From: an uncultured Campylobacter sp.
GTDB lineage: Bacteria; Campylobacterota; Campylobacteria; Campylobacterales; Campylobacteraceae
DNA: 31,384 bases
NCBI GenBank assembly: GCA_900539255.1
Contig: UQBJ01000023.1
Location: 1-31,384 of the forward strand
Reading direction: 5' to 3'
Each line of letters begins with the position of its first letter. Positions within the stretch are counted from its first letter, which is position 1. A model generated the notes under the pieces. The model searched no databases. It worked only from the letters and a program-made list of their open reading frames with translations, and was not told the DNA's origin. Of the stretch, positions 23,088 to 31,186 are shown in pieces. The position numbers and the translations under genes are program-made.

Positions 23088-24314
23088 TTAAATTTGAGCT
23101 TTAAAAATCTCGCTAAAATGCTTTATCTCTTTTGCTTTTATGCCATTTTGCAAGGCGATTTTATCGCACTTTGCAAGGGCGTTTTCGCAGGCTTTGCAAA
23201 TTTTTTCACATTCTTTTTCATCAAGGGCAAAGCTATTTTTTAGGGCTTTAAGCTCGTTTAAATTTGGCAAACTATGAAAATCCACAAAATTTAAGGCGTG
23301 GTATTGCTTATTTTTAGGCAAAGGATTTGGCGTTAAATCATAAGCAGGGCTTAAACGCCACATTTTGCCAGCCCTATCATAAAGCAAAGCGTGATTTTTA
23401 AGATGGTCATCAGTGTTGGCACAAAGGGCGTTAAAATACATTCTGCAAAACAGCTCTTTTTTGTCGCTTGTTTCACACAAAGAGTCAGCAAAGCTCGTGT
23501 AAGAGGACTCTTGCGCTGAATTTTCTTGTAGGTTGAGCCACGACCTTGCCGACAAAAAAGGCAAGCGGGCTGAATTTATCCTGTCAAAACGCTTTATCAT
23601 CAAGGCTTTTTGTCCATTTTTAAGCGCAACAAGCCTTGACTTTGGCACTTTTATGCCAGCAAGGTGCGCTAAATCAAGCAGGGTTTTTTCCCACAAAATC
23701 ACGCTAAAATCATCATTTGGCAAGGCAAATTTGACAAGATAAAGCTCATTTTGATATACCACGCACACCTTTGCCCTTGCCCCGCCCAAAGCCGCGCCAC
23801 AAGCTTGCAAAAGCACTAAATCGCTCTCATCATACTCATCAAGCTCAACCCTTATCGCACTTTCAAAAAGAGCATCAAGCCTTGCAAGTGTGGCGTTTTG
23901 GGGCGAAATTTTTTCCATAAAAGTCGGGCGTTTGCCCCTAAAACAAGCCTTAAATTCGCCCAAAAATTTGTCAAATTTACCCTTACAATCAGCATTTATC
24001 TTAAAACGCAAACTCCCTTGTCTGTAAAAATCACTCACACACAAAAGCAGCTCAAACTCACTCAAAGCACTGCCAAATAGCCTTTTTAGCACGAGATTTC
24101 CCCACATGTCGGGCAAGCAGTCCTTAAAGCAACCCCAAAGTGCGGTGCTTTTGTAAATTTGAGCGTTTAGGGCGAGATTTTTGTCTATGGCAAAGGCGTT
24201 TTCGCTTTTTAAAAAGGACTCATCATAAGAAAATTCATAGCAAACGCCCTTTCTTGCGTTATCAAAGACGCTCAAACGCCCAACCAAACGCTCATCATCA
24301 TAAATTTCTAGCAT
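23088..24314 (-). CDS. HipA-like Ser/Thr kinase (toxin family), no adjacent HipB
   Basis: 408 residues. The N-terminal HipA domain (to ~110) includes LPDMWGNLVLKRLFG. The kinase part shows the glycine loop GGARAKV (177-183), ATP-binding Lys195 in LYLVKFALP, KRFDR (241-245), the catalytic loop NTDDHLKNH (300-308) and the metal-binding DLTP (326-329). All key residues are present, so it should be active. HipA kinases phosphorylate aminoacyl-tRNA synthetases or other translation targets and are normally repressed by a small HTH protein, HipB; none is visible on either side. The ATG overlaps the stop of the phosphoesterase upstream by 3 nt, so it is co-translated with that gene. Confidence 0.85.
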   Translation of the reverse strand: MLEIYDDERLVGRLSVFDNARKGVCYEFSYDESFLKSENAFAIDKNLALNAQIYKSTALWGCFKDCLPDMWGNLVLKRLFGSALSEFELLLCVSDFYRQGSLRFKINADCKGKFDKFLGEFKACFRGKRPTFMEKISPQNATLARLDALFESAIRVELDEYDESDLVLLQACGAALGGARAKVCVVYQNELYLVKFALPNDDFSVILWEKTLLDLAHLAGIKVPKSRLVALKNGQKALMIKRFDRINSARLPFLSARSWLNLQENSAQESSYTSFADSLCETSDKKELFCRMYFNALCANTDDHLKNHALLYDRAGKMWRLSPAYDLTPNPLPKNKQYHALNFVDFHSLPNLNELKALKNSFALDEKECEKICKACENALAKCDKIALQNGIKAKEIKHFSEIFKAQI

Positions 24315-25147
24315 TCAAAGCCCACATACAAACTCGGCGTAGTCGCACTCAGCGCAGCACTTATCCTTTTGCCATTTTTGTCGATTTTATGCACCAAATC
24401 ATAAACGCAATGAGCCTTAATATAAGGCAACTCAAAGTCAAAATCAGCGTGCCAATGCCCGAAAAACCACTCCACGCATTTGTCCTGTCCTTTCAAAGTA
24501 TCAACCAGCCTTGCAAAGCCAGAGCCTTTTGAACCGACCATTTTATCAAGCAGCACTTCAAGCAGAGTTTGGAGCTTTTGAGGGTTTGCGTCTTGTTGTT
24601 TGTGGCTTATGCTGATGAAACGAGCGACAAAATTTAAAAAACTTTGCGGGCAAGTGTGCGTGATGACTAAATCAATATCCTTTTCAAACGCCTTTAAATT
24701 CGACACTCCGCGCCTTAGCTCATCATCACTTATCGCCTCATCAGCCCACCACGAGACATTTGGCGTGCGAAATCTTTTGTCGATACTCAAAGCCCCGCCC
24801 ATCACAAAGGTATTTTTCCCAGCAAGAGTGTAAATTTCGCCACGCCTTAAATGATAGCACTTGTCCTTGATATACTCGCCCGCCACACCGCCGAATTTTT
24901 GCACGCTTTTGAGCTTTTTGAGGCGGTTGAAATTCTCGTGGTTGCCATCTACGAAAAGCAAGGTGCAAGGAAGTTTTGAAATTTCATTCATAATGCGGCT
25001 TTCAGCGGGCGAAATCTCATCTTTCCACAGCACACCAAAATCCCCACAAACGATGATAAAATCGTCCTTTTCATACTCATCAACAAGAAAAATTTTATCA
25101 ATCTCGTGCGTGCCGTGCGTATCACCAAAAATGTAAATGTTGTTCAT
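24308..25147 (-). CDS. Calcineurin-like metallophosphoesterase, copy 2
   Basis: 279 residues. All metal-binding motifs are intact: GDTHG (8-12), GDFGVLW, GNHENF, THTCP and GHWHADFDFE. It would hydrolyse a phosphodiester or phosphomonoester; the substrate is unknown. It is a clear paralogue of the gene just upstream, with long near-identical DNA blocks. ATG 25147 has AAGGG 6 nt upstream and lies 10 nt after the previous stop; the longer start at 25177 would overlap that gene. An insertion near 195-230 and a C-terminal tail (TTPSLYVGFEC) distinguish it from copy 1. Its end overlaps the HipA-like gene. Confidence 0.85.
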   Translation of the reverse strand: MNNIYIFGDTHGTHEIDKIFLVDEYEKDDFIIVCGDFGVLWKDEISPAESRIMNEISKLPCTLLFVDGNHENFNRLKKLKSVQKFGGVAGEYIKDKCYHLRRGEIYTLAGKNTFVMGGALSIDKRFRTPNVSWWADEAISDDELRRGVSNLKAFEKDIDLVITHTCPQSFLNFVARFISISHKQQDANPQKLQTLLEVLLDKMVGSKGSGFARLVDTLKGQDKCVEWFFGHWHADFDFELPYIKAHCVYDLVHKIDKNGKRISAALSATTPSLYVGFEC

Positions 25148-25157
25148 TTTTACCCTT

Positions 25158-26006
25158 TTATGAGAGATTTTCGCCATATTTTAGCATTTGCTCTTGTTTT
25201 GCAAGTCTATAAGCGTGGTTTAAAAGCTCTCTTGTGTGTGCGTTTAAATCAAACATTTCATCATACAAGCAATGTGCCTTGATGATACTTTCATCGCGCT
25301 TAAATTCAAAGTCAAAATCAGCGTGCCAGTGTCCAAAAAACCACTGCGGACTTTGCTTTTTTTCGACAAGCGCGTTTAAAAGTTTTTCAAGTTTTGCGCT
25401 GTTTTCATCGTGAATTTTATGCTCTATGTCGATGAAATTTCGCATAGGGCTAAAAAAACTTTGCGGGCAGGTGTGCGTGATGACTAAGTCTATGTTGCCG
25501 TTAAATTTAGCGATATTTTCGCACCCTTTTTGGATTTGCCACCCTTTTATATCCTCGCCAGTCCACCAACTGCGCTTTCTCGTGTAAGATTCATTGAAAA
25601 GTCGGTATTCTTTGTCTATGCTGAGCGCGCCTCCACACACAAGCGCGTTTTTGCCCGCTATGTTGTAAATCTCGCCACGCCTTAAATGATAGCACTTGTC
25701 CTTGATATACTCGCCCACTTCTGCGCCGAATTTTTGCACTACGGGCAAGGTGTTTAGGCGGTTGAAATTCTCGTGGTTGCCATCTACGAAAAGCAAGGTG
25801 CAAGGAAGTTTTTCGATTTGCTTGTAAATTCTTTTTTCTTTTTTGTCAAGATACTGCCCTTGCGCCTTATAGTCCCAAAGCACGCCAAAATCCCCGCAAA
25901 CGATGACATAATCCTCAGCCTTAAAGTCAAAAGCTACATTGAAAACTTTTTGAATTTCAAGCGTGCCGTGCGTGTCGCCGAAAAAGTATAAATTGCCCGT
26001 TTGCAT
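25158..26006 (-). CDS. Calcineurin-like metallophosphoesterase, copy 1
   Basis: 282 residues. Motifs in order: FFGDTHG (D11, H13), CGDFGVLWD, GNHENFNRL, ITHTCPQSF and FGHWHADFDFE, so both metal sites appear complete. ATG 26006 has AGGAC about 7 nt upstream, and a TATAAT box lies at 26042-26047, so this is the first gene of a three-gene unit with its paralogue and the HipA-like kinase. The substrate is not predictable. The family (about 230-280 residues with GDFG..W and GHWH) is common in accessory and phage-associated regions; I infer an accessory role. Confidence 0.87.
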   Translation of the reverse strand: MQTGNLYFFGDTHGTLEIQKVFNVAFDFKAEDYVIVCGDFGVLWDYKAQGQYLDKKEKRIYKQIEKLPCTLLFVDGNHENFNRLNTLPVVQKFGAEVGEYIKDKCYHLRRGEIYNIAGKNALVCGGALSIDKEYRLFNESYTRKRSWWTGEDIKGWQIQKGCENIAKFNGNIDLVITHTCPQSFFSPMRNFIDIEHKIHDENSAKLEKLLNALVEKKQSPQWFFGHWHADFDFEFKRDESIIKAHCLYDEMFDLNAHTRELLNHAYRLAKQEQMLKYGENLS

Positions 26007-26041
26007 TGAAAAGTCCTTGTTGAAATTTGTCGCAAGGGCTG

Positions 26042-26047
26042 ATTATA
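26042..26047 (-). promoter_or_regulatory. -10 box of the phosphoesterase-HipA unit
   Basis: Minus strand TTTTGTATAATCAGC: extended TG and perfect TATAAT, 36 nt before ATG 26006. Confidence 0.65.
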
Positions 26048-26070
26048 CAAAATTTAAACTTAAAGCAAAC

Positions 26071-26937
26071 TTAAAAGGTTAAATTTAAGGCGTTTTGCAT
26101 AGCGTTTAAAATATGTGTTTGATTTGTGGGTAAATGTGTTGTTTGAAAGTGTAAATTTTGGGCGTTGGGTTGCGTTAAATTTTTGCTTAAATTTTCAAAC
26201 GAACAAAGCTCAAAAAACAGCTCAAAGGCAAAAACGCCTTGCCACAAAAGCATACTCGCTCCGTCCTTGCAAGGTATTTGACACTCTTTGGCGAGCCTTA
26301 AAAAAGGCGTTTGCTTGCCATAAATCACTTCAAAGGCACATTTTGCCTTGCTTAAAATCCCCTTTAAAAGCCTTTCATCGCAAGGCAAAAGCTCATCTTT
26401 AAGCCCAGCAGAAGTCGTGTTTATCACTAAATCATAAGAATTTACGGCTAAATTTTCATAAAGAAAGGTTTGATAAGGCGCAAAGTCCTTGAAACGCCCT
26501 GCGCTGCGGTTTGCCACGCTCACGCTTATGCCTTGCTTTGCTAGCACAAAAGCCAGAGCCTTTGCCGTGCCGCCTGCGCCTAAGATGAGTGCGGATTTAA
26601 TGCCCTCAAATTCAGCGATTGCCCTTAAAAAACCTATGCCATCCGTGTTGTAAGCGTGAATTTCGCACCCTTTTACGAGCAAGGTATTTGCTGAGCCTAT
26701 GTTTAAAGCCATTTCGTCTTTATAATCAGCGATTTTAAGGGCTTCTTCCTTGAAAGGCACGGTGATATTTGCGCCATTTAGCCCTAGCTCAAAGATTTTG
26801 CCCCGCAAATCGCTTGCCTTTGTAAGATGAAAGCGCGTGTAAATGGCGTTTAGCCCTAGTGCTTGTATCGCGCTGTTGTGAATGCGTGGGGATTTAGAGT
26901 GCGCCACAGGGTCGCCGATAACCGCAAAAACTTTCAT
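26071..26937 (-). CDS. aroE: Shikimate dehydrogenase
   Basis: 288 residues. Reduces 3-dehydroshikimate to shikimate with NADPH. The substrate site shows GDPVAHSKSPRIHN and NITVPFKEE with the catalytic Lys. The cofactor loop is LILGAGGTAKAL, then ANRSAGR; the C-terminal blocks are INTTSAGL and DGASMLLWQGVFAFELF. After the usual end a polar Asn/Thr/Gln/His-rich tail of about 35 residues follows, longer than I expect for the family. ATG 26937 fits the family start; a GTG at 26961 would add eight residues. It is separated from the SPOR gene by 135 nt. Confidence 0.95.
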   Translation of the reverse strand: MKVFAVIGDPVAHSKSPRIHNSAIQALGLNAIYTRFHLTKASDLRGKIFELGLNGANITVPFKEEALKIADYKDEMALNIGSANTLLVKGCEIHAYNTDGIGFLRAIAEFEGIKSALILGAGGTAKALAFVLAKQGISVSVANRSAGRFKDFAPYQTFLYENLAVNSYDLVINTTSAGLKDELLPCDERLLKGILSKAKCAFEVIYGKQTPFLRLAKECQIPCKDGASMLLWQGVFAFELFFELCSFENLSKNLTQPNAQNLHFQTTHLPTNQTHILNAMQNALNLTF

Positions 26938-27072
26938 CAAGCCACTTTCTTTAAATTTCACAAGCCTTTTTGGGGCTAAATTTAGGCGTTTTTAATTTAA
27001 TCTTGCAAAATTTGCATTTAACTTGCTAAATTTCACAAAGCCCAAAACGCTTAAATTCAGCGCCCACGCAAG

Positions 27073-27837
27073 TCATTTTACCTGCACCACAAAGGCATCT
27101 TTGCTGATGGTTTGGCGAATTTTAGGTAGCTCAGCGTTTAACTCATCTTGCGAAAATGGTCCTATAAGGATTTGCGTTGTTTCGCCCCTTTTTCTTGTGC
27201 TGTATTTGTAGCCATTTTGCGTAACAAGGGCGAGTTCGCGGGACTTGGTGTCAAAATTTTTCACTGAAAATACCTGCACATAAGCACCACTTTGCAAATC
27301 GCTCGCACTTTGAGCTGAATTTTGAGCCACTTTTGGCTTGTCGGCTGGCTTTTGTGCTGGCTTTGGCTCAGCCTTTGGCTTTTGTGTGGCTGGCTTGCTT
27401 TCAGCCTTTGGTTTTTGCTCTGGCTTTGTGGCTGGTTTAGCTGGCTGAGCTGGCTTTGGCGCAACTGCTGGCTCAGCTGGCGCACTTGCGTTGTATTCGC
27501 TTGATGGCAAAGGCATAGCGAAACTTTGGTTGCTCTCCAAAACAGAAACATTGCTTTCAAAGCCTTGCATTTGGAGTTTCAAAGCCGTAAATTCATCAAG
27601 CTCGTTTGAATTTGGCTCGTTGCTGATGGGGATATTGTCAAATTCGCTGCTTGTGTTTGGTTCAGCGGGAAAAAGCGTTTGCGAGCCTTTGTTTTCATCG
27701 CCACTGTTTAAAAGTTTCATCACTATCATCACCACTAAAAACAAAATCACTAGCGCGATGACGCGTAGTAAGAGTTTTTTCACTCTCTCGCTTTTGTTGT
27801 TGTTATCCAAGATAATGTCGTCAAAATTCTTGTCCAT
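27073..27837 (-). CDS. SPOR-domain inner-membrane protein
   Basis: 254 residues. A cytoplasmic N-terminus (~20 residues) leads to one membrane segment (about 22-41), then a long Pro/Lys/Ala/Glu-rich linker with repeated KPA/PKAE units (~110-175). A C-terminal SPOR domain ends the protein (GAYVQVFSVKNFDTKS ... TQILIGPFSQDEL). SPOR domains bind denuded peptidoglycan at the division septum, so a cell-division or envelope role is likely. ATG 27837 follows AGGAC; the ORF extends to 27852 without a better site. It starts 11 nt after the DUF1882 stop, in the glyA operon order known from C. jejuni. Confidence 0.88.
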   Translation of the reverse strand: MDKNFDDIILDNNNKSERVKKLLLRVIALVILFLVVMIVMKLLNSGDENKGSQTLFPAEPNTSSEFDNIPISNEPNSNELDEFTALKLQMQGFESNVSVLESNQSFAMPLPSSEYNASAPAEPAVAPKPAQPAKPATKPEQKPKAESKPATQKPKAEPKPAQKPADKPKVAQNSAQSASDLQSGAYVQVFSVKNFDTKSRELALVTQNGYKYSTRKRGETTQILIGPFSQDELNAELPKIRQTISKDAFVVQVK

Positions 27838-27848
27838 AGCCTGTCCTT

Positions 27849-28394
27849 TCACAAATGTTTAGACCACGATGAGCCGCGCTCTTTTTGATACACCTCATAA
27901 GGCAATGCCATTATGTTATACTCTTTTGGTAAATTGATGGTAGGAAAAACCCGCCATTGCACGGGCATTTTGCTCGCAAGCAGCAGTGAAATCTTGCTTG
28001 CAAGCTGGCAACCCTCATCAAACGCCGTGTGTCCTTTGTGGATATAAAGGTGCAAATGCCCATTTGTCTTTGTTTTGTAAGCTGTGAAATTGATATAGCC
28101 TTCTTCGCGCAGCACGAGCTGAGCGCGGTGCCAAAAGCGTTCTGGGTCAAAGCCGTTGTAATCAATAACGATATTTTCGACTATGTTGTTTCTGCCGAGC
28201 AAATCGTGGGCGATGATGATTTTGCGCTCCAAATGCTCTTTAATCAGCGTAGGTCCCAAAGTGGCATTTACCCTTTCAAATCTATCAAAAAAATACCGCC
28301 CGCGAAAGGTGAATTTATTGACGATTTTATCGCGTTTGATGAAATAATGATCGCTCACCATTTTGATGAGCGACAAATCAGTCGTTGAAATCAA
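27849..28394 (-). CDS. DUF1882 family conserved protein
   Basis: 181 residues, soluble, rich in His, Tyr and Arg. It matches, as I recall, a conserved uncharacterised Campylobacter/Helicobacter family (DUF1882) located between glyA and the SPOR gene. Visible blocks: NKFTFRGRYFFDRFERV, VIDYNGFDPERFWHRAQLVL, GHLHLYIHKGHTAF. I choose the TTG at 28394: it overlaps the glyA stop as TTGA and has AAAGG 7-8 nt upstream. The first ATG (28361) would remove 11 residues. No function known. Confidence 0.8.
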   Translation of the reverse strand: MISTTDLSLIKMVSDHYFIKRDKIVNKFTFRGRYFFDRFERVNATLGPTLIKEHLERKIIIAHDLLGRNNIVENIVIDYNGFDPERFWHRAQLVLREEGYINFTAYKTKTNGHLHLYIHKGHTAFDEGCQLASKISLLLASKMPVQWRVFPTINLPKEYNIMALPYEVYQKERGSSWSKHL

Positions 28395-29635
28395 AACATA
28401 GCCTTTTCATAGATGATAAATTTGCTCGCAAGCTCTTTAAGCTCGGCTTTTACCTTGCTTTGCAAAGTTTCGTTGCTAATATCGTCCAAAATATCAGCGA
28501 TTTTACCCGCCACAAATTCAAGCTCTTTTTCCTTAAAGCCCCGCGCTGTAAGTGCTGGCGTGCCAAGCCTTAAACCGCTTGTGATAAAGGGCGAGCGAGT
28601 TTCGCCCGGCACCGTGTTTTTGTTTGCCGTAATGCCCGCTTTTTCAAGGGCTAAATCCGCATCTTTTCCGCTGAATTCTTTGTCTAAAAAGCTCATCAGC
28701 ACTAAGTGATTGTCCGTGCCGCCACTTACTAGCTTATAATTTCGCGCTATAAGCGTTTTTGCCAAAGCTTGGGCGTTTTTAACAACCTGCGCCGCGTAGC
28801 TTTTCCACTCGCTTGAAAGGTTAAATTTAAAGCCAACCGCCTTTGCCGCGATGATATGCACCAAGGGACCGCCTTGAATTCCGGGAAAAATGGCGGAATT
28901 TACCTTTTTAGCGATTTCTTCATCATTTGTCATTATAATGCCGCCCCTTGGACCACGCAAGGTTTTGTGAGTCGTGGAGCTTACGATATGAGCGTGCGGA
29001 AAAGGACTTGGGTGCGCCCCGCCAGCCACTAGCCCAGCGATATGCGCTATATCAGCGAACAAATACGCGCCCACTTCATCGGCAATCTCTCTAAATTTCG
29101 CAAAGTCTATCACGCGTGCATAGGCACTTGCACCGCACACGATGAGCTTTGGACGCACTATTTTAGCTATGTCGCGCACTCTATCATAATTTATACGCCC
29201 GTCAAGCTCCACTCCATAAGAAAAACTTTCATAAATTTTGCCCGAAGCATTGACTTTTGCGCCGTGCGTTAGGTGTCCGCCGTTGCTTAAATCCATACCT
29301 AAAATCTTATCGCCCCTGTTTAAAAGCGCCATATACACGCCTTGATTTGCCTGAGAGCCTGAATTTGGCTGCACATTTGCGAATTTGCAACCAAAAAGTT
29401 TTTTGCAACGCTCAATGGCTAGGCTTTCTATCTCATCGACAAACTCACAACCCCCATAATACCTTTTGTTTGGGTAGCCCTCAGCGTATTTGTTAGTCAG
29501 CACACTACCTGCAACCTCCATAACTTCGGGCAGGGTAAAGTTTTCGCTGGCTATCATTTCAAGGTAATCGCATTGCCTTTGCCATTCTTTGTTGGTTAGC
29601 TCGTAAATTTCTTTGTCAAAGCTCTCTAAACTCAT
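28391..29635 (-). CDS. glyA: Serine hydroxymethyltransferase
   Basis: 414 residues, the standard length. PLP enzyme interconverting serine and glycine with tetrahydrofolate, a main source of one-carbon units. Visible: NKYAEGYPNKRYYGGCEFVDEIE, ANVQPNSGSQAN, DIAHIAGLVAGG, and the PLP-lysine block SSTTHKTLRGPRGG. The frame extends upstream to 29851, but ATG 29635 has AAAGGAG ideally placed and overlaps the lysS stop by four bases (ATGA). The end overlaps the DUF1882 start. Serine supply links it functionally to serA at 2.8-4.4 kb. Confidence 0.97.
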   Translation of the reverse strand: MSLESFDKEIYELTNKEWQRQCDYLEMIASENFTLPEVMEVAGSVLTNKYAEGYPNKRYYGGCEFVDEIESLAIERCKKLFGCKFANVQPNSGSQANQGVYMALLNRGDKILGMDLSNGGHLTHGAKVNASGKIYESFSYGVELDGRINYDRVRDIAKIVRPKLIVCGASAYARVIDFAKFREIADEVGAYLFADIAHIAGLVAGGAHPSPFPHAHIVSSTTHKTLRGPRGGIIMTNDEEIAKKVNSAIFPGIQGGPLVHIIAAKAVGFKFNLSSEWKSYAAQVVKNAQALAKTLIARNYKLVSGGTDNHLVLMSFLDKEFSGKDADLALEKAGITANKNTVPGETRSPFITSGLRLGTPALTARGFKEKELEFVAGKIADILDDISNETLQSKVKAELKELASKFIIYEKAMF

Positions 29636-31179
29636 CGTTTCTCCTTTGTTTTGCTTGAATTTTCGTTTAAATTTGCGCCTTGGGGTGCATTTTCGCTCTT
29701 TAAAGGGCGCATTGCTGGGAACAAAATCACATCGCGTATGGACTTTTTGCCTAAAAGTAGCATTGCAAGCCTGTCTATGCCTATGCCCTCCCCAGCTGTT
29801 GGCGGCATAGCATAAGAAAGCGCACTCACAAAATCCTCGTCCATTTCGCAAGCTTCTTCATCGCCAGCCTTTTTAGCCTCCACTTGCTTTTGAAAACGCT
29901 CAAATTGGTCTTGCGGGTCGTTAAGCTCGTTAAAGCCGTTGGCTAGCTCTTTGCCCGCTACAAAAAGCTCAAAGCGTTCGGCTATTTGGGGGTTTTCATC
30001 GCTTCTACGCGAAAGCGGACTTATGGATACGGGAAAGTCCGTGATGAAAGTGGGATTTACAAGCTTGCTTTCAACAAAGGTGTCAAAAAGCTCAGCTTGT
30101 AAATGCCCTAAATCAAGGCTTTCTTTCACTTCTACGCCCTCATCTTTGAGCTTTTTAAGGATTTGAGCCTTATCATTTATCAAATTTTCGTCCAAATTTC
30201 CATACTTTATCAGCGCATTTTTATAAGAAATTCGTTCAAAGGGCTTTGAAAAATCGATAATTTTTTCATCAAATTCAAGTTTCTCACCTAAATTTAGCTC
30301 TCTTAAAAGCATTCGCAACAACTCTTCACTCAAATCCATTAAATCCTTATAATTATGATAAGCCCAATAAAACTCAATAGTGGTAAATTCAGGGTTATGA
30401 GTCAAATCCATACCCTCGTTGCGAAAACAGCGATTTATCTCAAAAACAGCCTCAAAACCCCCAACTACAAGGCGTTTAAGGTAAAGTTCAGGCGCGATTC
30501 TTAAAAAGCGTTCCACGCCCAAAGCATTGTGATGAGTGATGAAAGGCTTGGCGTTTGCACCACCTGCGATAGGGTGCATCATCGGCGTTTCCACTTCTAA
30601 AAAGCCCTTTTGCTCGAAAAAATCCCTAATCAACCGCACTATGCGCGAACGCAAAGCAAAATCACGCCGAATTTCGCTATTCATTATCATATCCAAATAC
30701 CGCTTGCGATACCTTGTTTCAATGTCGCTCAGCCCGTGAAATTTCTCAGGCAAAGGTGTGATAGCCTTTGCGGCAAGTTTTAGCTCGCTCAAATGCAGGC
30801 TAAACTCGCCTGTATTTGTTACAAAAGGATAGCCACGCACCAAAACAATGTCGCCCACTTCTAAATTTTTCTTTAAAAGCGTGTAAAATTCATCGCCCAA
30901 GCCGTCTTTGTTAAAATAAATTTGCAAAGCCCCGCTTTCATCTTCTATATTTGCAAAGGTTGATTTTCCAGCCACGCGCAAGAGTTTCAAACGCCCAGCA
31001 AGGCTAACGCTCACGCTTTCATCGCGTTTTGTGTCGCTATCTTTGACATAAGCGTATTTGGCGCGAAATTCGGCTATGCTTAAATCTTTGCTTAAAAAAT
31101 GCGGATAAGGACTGATACCAGCTTGGCGAAACTCGTTTGCCTTTGCGATTTTTTGTTGTTCTAGCGTGCTGTTAAACAT
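29632..31179 (-). CDS. lysS: Lysyl-tRNA synthetase, class II
   Basis: 515 residues. An N-terminal anticodon-binding OB fold is followed by the class II core. Motif 1 region: FFEQKGFLEVETPMMHP; motif 2: FRNEGMDLTHNPEFT; motif 3: GEGIGIDRLAML. It ends in DVILFPAMRPLK plus a polar tail of ~20 residues that is not part of the core. The upstream extension to 31215 relies on a TTG inside fur; ATG 31179 lies 7 nt after the fur stop. It overlaps glyA by ATGA, giving the operon fur-lysS-glyA. Confidence 0.97.
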   Translation of the reverse strand: MFNSTLEQQKIAKANEFRQAGISPYPHFLSKDLSIAEFRAKYAYVKDSDTKRDESVSVSLAGRLKLLRVAGKSTFANIEDESGALQIYFNKDGLGDEFYTLLKKNLEVGDIVLVRGYPFVTNTGEFSLHLSELKLAAKAITPLPEKFHGLSDIETRYRKRYLDMIMNSEIRRDFALRSRIVRLIRDFFEQKGFLEVETPMMHPIAGGANAKPFITHHNALGVERFLRIAPELYLKRLVVGGFEAVFEINRCFRNEGMDLTHNPEFTTIEFYWAYHNYKDLMDLSEELLRMLLRELNLGEKLEFDEKIIDFSKPFERISYKNALIKYGNLDENLINDKAQILKKLKDEGVEVKESLDLGHLQAELFDTFVESKLVNPTFITDFPVSISPLSRRSDENPQIAERFELFVAGKELANGFNELNDPQDQFERFQKQVEAKKAGDEEACEMDEDFVSALSYAMPPTAGEGIGIDRLAMLLLGKKSIRDVILFPAMRPLKSENAPQGANLNENSSKTKEKR

Positions 31180-31186
31180 TAAAACC

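Noticed and set aside
29636..29851. Upstream extension of glyA
   Set aside because: It lies inside lysS; ATG 29635 has an ideal ribosome site and the family length.
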